A stretch of 64,000 nucleotides of DNA from Burkholderiales bacterium. GTDB taxonomy: Bacteria; Pseudomonadota; Gammaproteobacteria; Burkholderiales; Burkholderiaceae_E. The stretch covers positions 1 to 64,000 of the forward strand of contig CANKWX010000002.1 in assembly GCA_947487165.1 (NCBI GenBank), written 5' to 3'. Below are positions 34,929 through 42,918 of this stretch, piece by piece. How positions within the stretch are numbered: the stretch's first letter is position 1; each line of letters opens with the position of its first letter. The translations under genes and the position numbers were made by a program. Under the pieces are notes generated by a model. The model saw only the letters and a list, made by a program, of their open reading frames with translations. It had not been told where the DNA came from and made no database searches.

Positions 34929-35660
34929 CTACCACTTTTCGATCCAGGGGCGCAGGTCGAGTTCATGGGTCCAGGCCGAACGATGCTGGCAATGCAGATT
35001 CCAGTAGTTTTCGGCGATTGCATCAGGATTCAGAATACCGTCCTGCGGCTTGAGCGCTTCGTAGCGCTCGGGGTTGCGTTGCTGAATGAAGGCGGTATCG
35101 ATGCCGCCGTCAATCACGATATGCGCCACATGGATATTCCTGGGGCCAAGTTCGCGCGCCATGCTCTGAGCCACCGCGCGCAGCGCGTGCTTGCCGGCTG
35201 CAAAAGCCGAAAACCCTGAACCGCCTCTCAGACTGGCCGTCGCGCCGGTAAACAGAATGGTGCCGCGCCCACGCGCCGTCATGAGCCTGGCCGCCTCGCG
35301 CGCATTGAGAAAACCGGCCAGACAGCACATCTCCCAAACCTTGCGAAAGACGCGCTCGGTGGTCTCGGTGATCGGAAAATTGACGTTACCGCCGATATTG
35401 AAGACCAGCACCTCGACCGGACCGATATCGCGCTCGATCGTCTCAAAGAGCGACACCACCTGCTCCTCGATCCGGGCATCGGACCCAAAGCCGTGTGCCT
35501 GCCCGCCGGCGGCCTCAATCTGCTTGACCAAGGGTTCGAGCGGCTCACGCGTTCGTCGTGTCAGGCAGACGATAAAACCTTCACGCGCGAAGCGCCGTGC
35601 AATCGCGCCACCGGTTGCATCGCCTGCACCGATGATCAGTGCCACTTTCTTATCGTTCAT
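34929..35660 (-). CDS. SDR-family protein lacking the catalytic tyrosine (SDR_c10-like)
   Basis: 243-residue short-chain dehydrogenase/reductase homologue. The N-terminal nucleotide motif is degenerate (IIGAGDATGGAIAR instead of TGxxxGxG), the NNAG motif reads NIGGN, and where YxxxK is expected there is F153-A-A-G-K157. Such Phe-for-Tyr members form a recognised atypical SDR subgroup, so this is probably not a sequencing fault, but it questions classical hydride chemistry. It ends 6 bases from the convergent cydB gene and has no clear operon partner; the next gene on the strand starts over 100 bases away. Confidence 0.88.
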   Translation of the reverse strand: MNDKKVALIIGAGDATGGAIARRFAREGFIVCLTRRTREPLEPLVKQIEAAGGQAHGFGSDARIEEQVVSLFETIERDIGPVEVLVFNIGGNVNFPITETTERVFRKVWEMCCLAGFLNAREAARLMTARGRGTILFTGATASLRGGSGFSAFAAGKHALRAVAQSMARELGPRNIHVAHIVIDGGIDTAFIQQRNPERYEALKPQDGILNPDAIAENYWNLHCQHRSAWTHELDLRPWIEKW

Positions 35661-35772
35661 CTGAGGGGTCTCCCGGAAGATCGTCGCGGCGCCTCATCTG
35701 AGAGAGGCTTTGCGTCGTGATGATATCGACTTCATCCCGATCATGCGCCGACCAAGCGGCTCGGTCCGTCGC

Positions 35773-36795
35773 TCAGCGACGAGCCAGCAGCAAGGAGCCT
35801 TTTTCGAGCGGATTCAGATCGATACGCGAGACAGACGAAAAGCCCGCCTCATTGAGCCAGCCCAGGTATTCCTCGTGGCTGTAGGTGCGTGTTCCGGTCT
35901 CATAGAGCAGCGTCAACCGAAACGCCGCGTGAAAGGCGTTCAGCGGTTCTTCGGCGAGATAGTCATGGATGACAAGCAGGCCGCCCGGACGAAGCGACCG
36001 CGCAATCTCGGCGAGCACCCGCCGGTTATCGGTCTCCTGCTGGTTGTGACCGACAGACAGGTAAAGCACGATGTCGCAAGGCTGAATCCAGTCGAGTGCA
36101 AGCAGGTTCGCAGGATGCAAGCTGATGCGATCGGACAACCCTGCCTGCGCCGCCGTGTGCGCGGTATCGGTCAGCGCCGAGGGCATGTCAACGATCACCG
36201 CATTCAGATGCTGATATCGGCGGCAAAAGCGGATCGAATGCAATCCATGTGATCCGCCGAGATCGAGCAGTCGCGTGTAATGGTCGGCGACAGGCACATG
36301 AGCGATCAGGTCGGGACCGAGATCCTGCGCAAAAGCCTGCATGTAGCGCGAAAAAAGCGGCCCCAGATGCGGCTTGTCACGCATCGTGTCCCACAGCGAA
36401 CGCTGCGGTGTCCCGGCCACCACCGCGCTCGAGAGGTCACCCATCATCGCCCAGGCCTCGTGCGTCCAGAGCGCGCCTGGCGTGTAGTCGATCTTCCCGG
36501 CACTCGTGAACCAGCGTTGGGTGCTGTCGGTGTTGGCGTAAGTCGACCCGGATCTGCTCAGATAGCCGAGCGCAACCAGAAAGTCAGCCAGCGTTCGCGC
36601 GCCGTTCGGATCGGCACCAATACGCTGCGCAAGGACATCCGTCTCGAGCGGGCCAGAGGCCAGCGCCTCGAACAGCCCTGTGCGGGCGGCAGAAACAATC
36701 GCCGCCGTCTTCATCATGGGCATATAGACGTCCAGCATCGGCAACTCGGCGGTTCCGGTGGGCTGGCAAATATCGGGTTTTCGGATCGGTGACAT
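35773..36795 (-). CDS. SAM-dependent O-methyltransferase (Methyltransf_2-like)
   Basis: 340 residues from ATG 36795 (MSPIRKPDICQ). A winged-helix dimerisation domain (about 25-100: MKTAAIVSAARTGLFEAL) precedes a Rossmann methyltransferase fold with the SAM loop LLDLGGSHGLHSIRF, the acidic strand VIVDMPSAL and the LRPGGLLVIHDYL post-core strand. This two-domain form is shared by acetylserotonin-type enzymes and by CrtF/BchU-like pigment methyltransferases. With bchC/bciA only 5 kb away a pigment role is conceivable, but no signature decides it. An MFS gene diverges from it. Confidence 0.85.
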   Translation of the reverse strand: MSPIRKPDICQPTGTAELPMLDVYMPMMKTAAIVSAARTGLFEALASGPLETDVLAQRIGADPNGARTLADFLVALGYLSRSGSTYANTDSTQRWFTSAGKIDYTPGALWTHEAWAMMGDLSSAVVAGTPQRSLWDTMRDKPHLGPLFSRYMQAFAQDLGPDLIAHVPVADHYTRLLDLGGSHGLHSIRFCRRYQHLNAVIVDMPSALTDTAHTAAQAGLSDRISLHPANLLALDWIQPCDIVLYLSVGHNQQETDNRRVLAEIARSLRPGGLLVIHDYLAEEPLNAFHAAFRLTLLYETGTRTYSHEEYLGWLNEAGFSSVSRIDLNPLEKGSLLLARR

Positions 36796-36890
36796 CGGCG
36801 CATTGTGCTCGAAACCGGCGCAGCGATGAAATGCGAGCGCTGCCTGTAACTGATCGGTATACAGTCTGAAGGAAACCAACCGGAGCACCG

Positions 36891-38120
36891 ATGTCAGACC
36901 TTCGCGCCTTGCGCCCTGTCCTGCCGATCCTGATCGGCGCATCGCTGATGCTCACCATGAGCCTGGGACTGCGTCAGAGCCTGGGCGTTTTCATGCCAGC
37001 ACTCACGAAAGACGTGGGGATATCGGTTTCGCAATTCACGCTTGCCATCGCCGTGCAAAACCTGGTGTGGGGATTTTTGCAGCCCTTCGCAGGCGCCTTG
37101 GTCGTTCGGATCGGCTATCGCCCGCTCATGGTTTCGGGTGCGCTGCTCTATGTTCTGGGCATGACGCTGCTGGCGACCGCTCAGGGAATGCTTGGCGTGA
37201 CACTCGGCGCCGGTTTCGCGATCGGTGCGTCGATGGCCTGCAACGGTTCTGCCATCGCCATGGCAGTGGCTGCCCGCCCGGTTCCCGCCGCCATCCGCAG
37301 CACGGTGCTCGGCGTAGTCTCGGCAGCGGGTTCGATTGGCGCACTGATCGCTGCACCGATCGGTCAGGCGCTGTCGCAGGAATTCGGCTGGCGAGTCGGC
37401 GTGGCCGGCTTCGTCGTGATGGCAATGGTCCTCGTTCCGGCTGCCTGGTTTGCCGGCAAAGTCGATGCCCTGCCCTTGCCGCCGAAGGTCGCGGGCGACA
37501 CCGAGAGCCGTGCGATGGTCGTGGCCCTGCGCGCATTGAAGCACCCGCCCTTTGCGGTGATGTCGATCGCCTATTTTGTGTGCGGTATGCAGCTTGTCTT
37601 CCTCACCACGCACCTTCCGTCCTATCTCGACAACTGCGGACTTGACCCGATGCTCAGTGCGCAGGCGCTTGGCGTGATCGGCGGCTTCAACATTCTGGGC
37701 AGCCTGTTTTTCGGCTGGGCCGGCGGCCGATACAACAAGCTTCTGTTGCTGGGTGGCATCTACACCCTGCGTTCACTCGGCATCGCCTGGTACTTCCTGT
37801 CGGCTGCGACACCAGCCAACACCCTGGTCTTTGCGGCAATCATGGGCTTTCTGTGGCTGGGCGTCGGGCCGCTGGTGGCAGGCTACATCGCTGAAGCCTT
37901 CGGTCTGCGATGGCAGGCCATGCTGGGGGGCGTCGCTTTCATGACTCACCAGATCGGCAGCTTCGTCGGTGCTTTCGGTGGGGGACTGGCCTATGACGCG
38001 CTCGGGTCCTATCAACTCGCCCTGCAGGTTGGTGTGTCGCTGGGGCTTGCCGCAGGTCTTGTGCAGATAGCCTTCGCCTTGTCTCGCCCGCCCGATCGAC
38101 CGACCTTGGCGCCAGCGTAA
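36891..38120 (+). CDS. MFS transporter (OxlT/YcxA-like)
   Basis: 409-residue, 12-helix major facilitator. Features are the N-terminal LRQSLGVFMPALTKDVGIS stretch, the loop 2-3 region RIGYRPLMVSGA and the second-half GWAGGRYNKLLLLGG loop. It resembles the monocarboxylate/oxalate-formate antiporter-type subgroup that often serves organic-acid uptake. The substrate is unknown. The ATG has a CGGAGC site upstream. It diverges from the O-methyltransferase gene, with a 95-base gap between them. Confidence 0.9.
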   Translation: MSDLRALRPVLPILIGASLMLTMSLGLRQSLGVFMPALTKDVGISVSQFTLAIAVQNLVWGFLQPFAGALVVRIGYRPLMVSGALLYVLGMTLLATAQGMLGVTLGAGFAIGASMACNGSAIAMAVAARPVPAAIRSTVLGVVSAAGSIGALIAAPIGQALSQEFGWRVGVAGFVVMAMVLVPAAWFAGKVDALPLPPKVAGDTESRAMVVALRALKHPPFAVMSIAYFVCGMQLVFLTTHLPSYLDNCGLDPMLSAQALGVIGGFNILGSLFFGWAGGRYNKLLLLGGIYTLRSLGIAWYFLSAATPANTLVFAAIMGFLWLGVGPLVAGYIAEAFGLRWQAMLGGVAFMTHQIGSFVGAFGGGLAYDALGSYQLALQVGVSLGLAAGLVQIAFALSRPPDRPTLAPA

Positions 38121-38226
38121 TGTCCATGCAGCAGAGCCGCTGCAACACGCTGACCGAGCGATTCCTCGTTGCGTCCGAGAAGCGGTTTTACAGCCAAGTC
38201 ATCGAGTCGGGCCAGCTCACATTGAA

Positions 38227-38892
38227 CTAAGGACGCCCGGCCGACTCGGCAAGCGAGGTCGCAGGGCTGATGGCAAGATAGCTCGGTCGTGCCCGCAAGC
38301 GCTCCAGATAGGCAGCGGTGCCCGGGAAAGCGTCGAGATCAAACGCATCGACCTGCAGCACCATCGCCAGACACATGTAACCGACATCGGCCAGACTGAA
38401 CTCACCGCAGAGATAATTCCTGTCGCCGATGGTGCGTTCGATAAACGGCAGTGCACGATTGCGCAGTGCAGTGCGACTCTTTTCCATGCGCTCGAGATCG
38501 CGCTTTTCAGGCGGCGACCAGTACGGCATCCACAGCCCCGGCAGATCACCGACCAGTATCGCCTCGTCGCAATAGTTTTCGATCATCCGAACCGCGGCGC
38601 GATCGAAAGCCGCCGCGGGCATCAGGCTCGGGACCGAATACTGTTCTTCGAGGTACTCATTGATGACAGTCGAGTCATAGATCAGCCGATCACCATCCTC
38701 GATATAGGGCACCTTGCCCAGCGGATGCTTGGCCAGAAATGCGGCAGGCTTTTTCCAGAGATCACCTGGTCGCATCCGCTCGACACGATAGGACAAGCCC
38801 TTTTCCTCGAGCACGACTTTGACCTTGCTGGCATTGGTCGAGCGCAAAGTACCCCATGGATACTCAAGCTCGGTGGTATGGACAACGATCAT
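38227..38892 (-). CDS. glutathione S-transferase family protein
   Basis: 221 residues from ATG 38892 (MIVVHTTELEYPWGT), chosen because AAGGAA lies 7 bases upstream; an ATG 15 bases further up lacks one. The thioredoxin-fold N-terminal domain has the KVPYIEDGDRLIYDSTVINEYLEE block (cis-Pro and the Glu/Ser glutathione site), then an all-helical C-terminal domain with YLCGEFSLADVGY. It conjugates or reduces with glutathione; the substrate is unknown. It diverges from a second, YghU-type GST gene. Confidence 0.9.
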   Translation of the reverse strand: MIVVHTTELEYPWGTLRSTNASKVKVVLEEKGLSYRVERMRPGDLWKKPAAFLAKHPLGKVPYIEDGDRLIYDSTVINEYLEEQYSVPSLMPAAAFDRAAVRMIENYCDEAILVGDLPGLWMPYWSPPEKRDLERMEKSRTALRNRALPFIERTIGDRNYLCGEFSLADVGYMCLAMVLQVDAFDLDAFPGTAAYLERLRARPSYLAISPATSLAESAGRP

Positions 38893-39045
38893 GGCGTTTC
38901 CTTGCACGCTGGGTGGTCGAATTTCTCAAAAGCGGACCGTGTGTGAACAAGTCTGGTGACTTGGCCACGCGGGTTCGCTATCTTCTATCAGAACACGCTC
39001 ATGTCGATGCGTGATCACTCAAATGACGGCAGGAGCCCCGACCCA

Positions 39046-39915
39046 ATGACCGATGCGACTTATGCGCCCGCGACAATCTGGACCTGGAACAAGGCCAGCG
39101 GCGGACGTTTCGCCAACATCAACCGACCGATCGCAGGCGCGACGCATGACAAGGAGCTGCCGATCGGTCGTCACCCGATGCAACTCTATTCACTGGGAAC
39201 GCCCAACGGTGTGAAGGTCACGGTCATGCTCGAGGAGCTGCTCGCGCTCGGGCACACCGGCGCCGAATACGATGCCTGGCTGATCCGCATCAGCGAAGGC
39301 GACCAGTTCGGCAGCGGTTTCGTCGACGCCAATCCCAACTCGAAAATTCCTGCACTGGTTGATCGCAGCGGCGCCACACCGATCAATGTCTTCGAGTCGG
39401 GTGCGATCCTGCTGCATCTGGCCGAAAAGTTCGGCGTCTTCCTTCCTGCACAGGGCCAGGCACGGGCTGCCTGCCTGTCGTGGCTCTTCTGGCAGATGGG
39501 CAGTGCGCCCTACCTGGGCGGCGGCTTTGGCCATTTCTATGCCTATGCACCGACGAAAATCGAATACGCCATCGATCGCTTCGCCATGGAGGTCAAGCGC
39601 CAGCTCGACGTCCTCGATCGCCATCTGGCCACGAGCGAATACATGGCTGGTCAGGATTACTCGATCGCCGATATTGCGATCTGGCCCTGGTATGGCGCAC
39701 TGGCCAAGGGTCTGCTCTATGGCGGCGGCGAGTTTTTGCAGGTCCAGGAATACAAGCATGTTCAGCGCTGGACCGATCAGATCGCCCTGCGACCCGCGGT
39801 CAAGCGCGGCCGGATGGTCAATCGATTGATGGGCGATCCGGCAAACCAGCTGCACGAGCGCCATGACGCCAGCGACTTCGACACCAAGACGCAGGACAAG
39901 CTCGCAAAGAGCTGA
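39046..39915 (+). CDS. yghU: glutathione transferase/disulfide-bond oxidoreductase, YghU type
   Basis: 289 residues, the same size as E. coli YghU, a nu-class GST with glutathione-dependent disulfide reductase and peroxidase activity. Typical blocks are TIWTWNKASGGRFANINRPIAG at the N-terminus, QLYSLGTPNGVKVTVML, NPNSKIPALVD, VFESGAILLHLAEK and QDYSIADIAIWPWYG. ATG 39046 has AGGAG about 10 bases upstream. The thioredoxin-fold gene of the selenoprotein pair starts 20 bases downstream, so the GST may be the head of a thiol-redox operon. Confidence 0.92.
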   Translation: MTDATYAPATIWTWNKASGGRFANINRPIAGATHDKELPIGRHPMQLYSLGTPNGVKVTVMLEELLALGHTGAEYDAWLIRISEGDQFGSGFVDANPNSKIPALVDRSGATPINVFESGAILLHLAEKFGVFLPAQGQARAACLSWLFWQMGSAPYLGGGFGHFYAYAPTKIEYAIDRFAMEVKRQLDVLDRHLATSEYMAGQDYSIADIAIWPWYGALAKGLLYGGGEFLQVQEYKHVQRWTDQIALRPAVKRGRMVNRLMGDPANQLHERHDASDFDTKTQDKLAKS

Positions 39916-39935
39916 GCCTTCCCCCAGGAGACCTG

Positions 39936-41387
39936 ATGAGCATTGCGCATGTGTCGCTACCCGTCGCGGGCCTGATCGCCGTCGTCAAGCGCGATTGCCC
40001 CACCTGCGTCCTGATCGAGCCGGTGCTGGCCGAGCTGGCGCTGGGCGGCAATCTGACGGTCTTTACGCAGGACGATCCGGTCTTTCCTGAATCGATTGGG
40101 CATCCGGTTGACGACACCGCGCTGAATGTGTCGCATGCCCTGGCCATCGAGATCGTTCCAACGCTGATCCGCCGCGAGGCCGGAGCCGAGATCGACCGTA
40201 CTTTCGGCTGGGATCGCAGCGAGTGGCAGCGCGTGAGCGGGCAGGACAAACTCGGCGCCGACTTGCCTGCCCTGCGTCCGGGTTGCGGGGCGCTGAATGT
40301 CGAGCCGGCGAAGCTCGAAGATCTGCTGATCCGTTTCGAGCAGACCGGATTGAACGCTCGGAAAGTCGAATTCGGTGAGGACGAGGACGAGATCGAAGCG
40401 ATCTATCAGCGCGGCTGGACCGACGGATTGCCGGTCGTGCCGCCGACTCAACGCCGGGTGCTGCGCATGCTCGGCGGTACCACCCGTGACCCCGGGGAAG
40501 TGATCGGCGTGTGTCCTCCCAATCTGGTGCCCTTGACGGTTGAAAAAGTCGCGATCAATGCGGTGATGGCAGGTTGCAAGCCCGAGTACCTTCCGGTCGT
40601 ACTTGCTGCGGTCGAAGCAGTACTCGATCCGGCCTTTGCGATGCACGGCGTGCTTGCAACCACGATGTTCGTCGGGCCGGTGCTGGTGGTCAATGGCCCG
40701 ATACGCCGGCAGATATCGATGAACGCCCGCGGCAATGCGCTCGGCCAGGGCAACCGCGCCAATGCAACCATCGGGCGGGCCCTGCAGCTCGTCATCCGCA
40801 ATGTGGGCGGTGGCAGGCCGCAGGAAGTCGACCGGGCCACGCTCGGCAATCCCGGCAAATACACCTACTGTTTTGCCGAGGACGAGGAAGGGTCGTCCTG
40901 GGAGCCCCTGTCGAGCGACTTCGGGCTTGCGCGCGGCGTCTCGAGCGTCACGGTCTTTGCCGGATTCGGACTTCAGGGCATTGTCGATCAGAAATCGCGG
41001 ACCCCTGAGAGCCTTGCGCGCAGCATGGCCGAGTCGCTCAAGGCGATTCACAACGTCAAGCTCGCACCCGCCTGCGACGCGATGCTGGTGGTCTGCCCCG
41101 AGCACGAGCGCACCTTCAGACAGGCCGGCTGGAGCAAGCAGCGATTGCTCGACGAATTGATGCGGCTTTGCGAGATTCCGGGCGACAGCCTGGTGCGCGG
41201 CGCCAAGGGCATCGACGAGGGCTATCCCGAGTCGGTTGCAGGCACCACACGAAACAAATTTCGCCCGGGCGGACTGCTCATCGTTCGCGCGGGCGGCGGC
41301 GCCGGAATGTTCTCCGGCATCATCGGCGGCTGGTCTTCCGGCGGTGCAGCCGGATCGCTGCCTGTCAACAGAGAGGTGAAATCATGA
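39936..41387 (+). CDS. thioredoxin-fold protein, partner of the UGSC selenoprotein
   Basis: 483 residues in two parts. Residues 1-115 form a thioredoxin-like domain with the dithiol C21-P-T-C24 and a cis-Pro-like IVPTLIR segment. From about 145 a conserved domain of unknown function follows, with the signature WTDGLPVVPPT and then EVIGVCPPNLVPLTVEKVAIN, GPVLVVNGPI, GNRANATIGRALQL and a Gly-rich end (RAGGGAGMFSGIIGG). AGGAG lies upstream of the ATG. The last codons overlap the selenoprotein ATG (ATGA, 41384-41387), so the two are translationally coupled. A reducing or complex partner role is inference; the enzyme reaction is unknown. Confidence 0.8.
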   Translation: MSIAHVSLPVAGLIAVVKRDCPTCVLIEPVLAELALGGNLTVFTQDDPVFPESIGHPVDDTALNVSHALAIEIVPTLIRREAGAEIDRTFGWDRSEWQRVSGQDKLGADLPALRPGCGALNVEPAKLEDLLIRFEQTGLNARKVEFGEDEDEIEAIYQRGWTDGLPVVPPTQRRVLRMLGGTTRDPGEVIGVCPPNLVPLTVEKVAINAVMAGCKPEYLPVVLAAVEAVLDPAFAMHGVLATTMFVGPVLVVNGPIRRQISMNARGNALGQGNRANATIGRALQLVIRNVGGGRPQEVDRATLGNPGKYTYCFAEDEEGSSWEPLSSDFGLARGVSSVTVFAGFGLQGIVDQKSRTPESLARSMAESLKAIHNVKLAPACDAMLVVCPEHERTFRQAGWSKQRLLDELMRLCEIPGDSLVRGAKGIDEGYPESVAGTTRNKFRPGGLLIVRAGGGAGMFSGIIGGWSSGGAAGSLPVNREVKS

Positions 41388-41902
41388 CTGTCATCATGGA
41401 CCCGACGGCGGAACAAAGCCCGACGTCGCGCGAAAGGCTGGCGCGCCCCGACCAGCTGCAAGGCCTCACGGTCGGTCTGCTCGATATCTCGAAACCGCGG
41501 GGCAATGTTTTTCTTGATCGCCTCGATGAACTGCTCACCGAGCGCGGCATCGTCGTCAAGCGCTACATGAAGCCCACGGTGGCAAAGCCAGCCCCCTTGC
41601 CATTGCGTCAGCAGATCGTGGGTGAGGTCAATGTGGTGATCGAAGGGTTGGCCGACTGAGGGTCCTGTACGTCGTGCTGTACGCATGACCTCGCAGATCT
41701 CGAAGCCAGTGGCATTCCCTCGGTCGGTGTGGCCACCACCGAATTCATCGATGCAGCAGCCGTCCAGTCGAAGGCGCTCGGTACCGATCCGGCTTATGTT
41801 TTCGTGCCGCATCCGGTGCAGGATCGTACCGACGACGAAATGAAAGCGATGGCCGATCAGCACCTGGAGGCAATTCTCGCGCTGCTGGTCAAGAAGTCCT
41901 GA
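41384..41902 (+). CDS. UGSC-family selenoprotein (in-frame UGA read as selenocysteine)
   Basis: 172 residues when the TGA at 41657-41659 is read as Sec92; read as stop, only 91 residues remain. The motif is U92-G-S-C95-T-S-C98-C99-T-H-D, the hallmark of the UGSC family reported from marine selenoproteome surveys. The frame continues for 80 codons (SVGVATTEFIDAAAVQSKAL, then FVPHPVQDRTDDEMKAMA) to a normal TGA at 41900-41902. GAGAGG lies 8 bases before the ATG. A hairpin directly follows the UGA. The redox Sec/Cys suggests reductase or peroxidase chemistry with the overlapping upstream thioredoxin-fold gene; the reaction is unknown. No sel genes are in this window, so decoding depends on genes elsewhere. 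Confidence 0.88.
41661..41690 (+). promoter_or_regulatory. candidate bacterial SECIS hairpin for Sec92
   Basis: Starting 2 bases after the UGA codon: GGTC (41661-41664) pairs with GACC (41687-41690); an internal loop follows; T-G plus GTAC (41667-41670) pairs with GTAC (41679-41682); the 8-base apical loop GTCGTGCT (41671-41678) contains GU dinucleotides. It lies inside the coding region directly 3' of the UGA, as bacterial SECIS elements do. Folding was done by eye, not calculated. Confidence 0.5.
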
Positions 41903-41973
41903 GTCAAGCTGCCGATGCGCGCTGCCGTCTGACGTGGCGCCTCGGCACCCCCTACAACACACAGGAGACAGAC

Positions 41974-42918
41974 ATGCACCTTGAAGGCAAAGCTGCCATC
42001 GTCACCGGCGCGGGCCGCGGCATCGGCCGCGATGTCGCGCTGCTTCTTGCCCGCGAGGGCGCACGGGTCATCGTGAACGACCCCGGTGTCGGCCGCGGCG
42101 GCGAACCGACCGACGAGCGACCGGCCGACGACGTCGTCAACGAAATCAGGGCAGCCGGTGGCACTGCAATCGCCAACTACGACAGCGTGGCCGATTACCA
42201 GAAAGCCGGACGCATGGTCGCGCAGTGCGTCGATACCTTCGGCAAGATCGACATCCTGGTCAATGTCGCCGGCATGCTTCGCGAGCGCATGATCTGGAAC
42301 ATGTCGGAAGACGATTTCGACACCGTCATCAATGTGCACCTGAAGGGGCACTGGGCGATGTCGCATCACGCAATCAAATACATGCGGCGCGAGGGCTATG
42401 GGCGCATCGTGAACTTTTCGTCGGATGCCTTCAAAGGCTCAGTGGGTCAATGCAACTACAGCGCGGCCAAGGCCGGCATCATCGGACTGACCCGCTCGAT
42501 CGCCAAGGAGACTGCGAAATTCGGCATCACCTGCAACGCGCTGTGCCCTGCCGCCGACACACGGATGATGATGAATGACGCGGTGATCGCGAATCAGAAG
42601 CGCAAGCTCGAGGCCGGGCTGATGACGCAGGAACAGTACGACCGCTTCTTCGAAGGCCGCGGACCGGAGCATATTGCACCGATGGTCGCTTACCTTTGCA
42701 CTGACGGCGCCGACGCGATCAACGGCCATGTCTTTCACGTCGAGAAGGGACGCATCAACACCTACTACTACGGCGAAGACTTCAAGACCCTGACCAATGA
42801 TGGCTCTGTGTTCACCGTCGATCAGCTAATCGCGCAGATCCCCTCGAGCATCATGAGCGGCATTACCCCGGTAGTGCCTGCCGTCAAGCGGGAGGATGCG
42901 GTCAAATCCGCCGGTTAG
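41974..42918 (+). CDS. SDR-family dehydrogenase (hydroxyacyl-CoA dehydrogenase/MFP2-like)
   Basis: 314-residue classical SDR. Visible are the NAD(P) loop TGAGRGIGRDVALLLA, the acidic D after strand 2 (VNDPGVGRGG, suggesting NAD), NVAG, and the catalytic Y162-S-A-A-K166 with the Ser strand NFSSDAF. The extra loop after beta-2 (GVGRGGEPTDERPAD) is typical of the (3R)-hydroxyacyl-CoA dehydrogenase part of MFP-2-like proteins. It starts 71 bases after the selenoprotein gene on the same strand and may be in the same operon. The stop overlaps that of the convergent acyl-CoA synthetase gene by 4 bases. Confidence 0.9.
   Translation: MHLEGKAAIVTGAGRGIGRDVALLLAREGARVIVNDPGVGRGGEPTDERPADDVVNEIRAAGGTAIANYDSVADYQKAGRMVAQCVDTFGKIDILVNVAGMLRERMIWNMSEDDFDTVINVHLKGHWAMSHHAIKYMRREGYGRIVNFSSDAFKGSVGQCNYSAAKAGIIGLTRSIAKETAKFGITCNALCPAADTRMMMNDAVIANQKRKLEAGLMTQEQYDRFFEGRGPEHIAPMVAYLCTDGADAINGHVFHVEKGRINTYYYGEDFKTLTNDGSVFTVDQLIAQIPSSIMSGITPVVPAVKREDAVKSAG

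Noticed and set aside
35773-36795. crtF or bchU assignment for the O-methyltransferase
   Set aside because: Only the general two-domain methyltransferase pattern is visible; distance from the bch genes and lack of decisive motifs do not support a pigment-specific name.
41657-41659. TGA as an ordinary stop or a sequencing error in a 91-residue gene
   Set aside because: The frame downstream encodes the family-specific G-S-C-T continuation and 80 codons without a stop; a hairpin follows the TGA. A simple stop would leave the conserved half untranslated.
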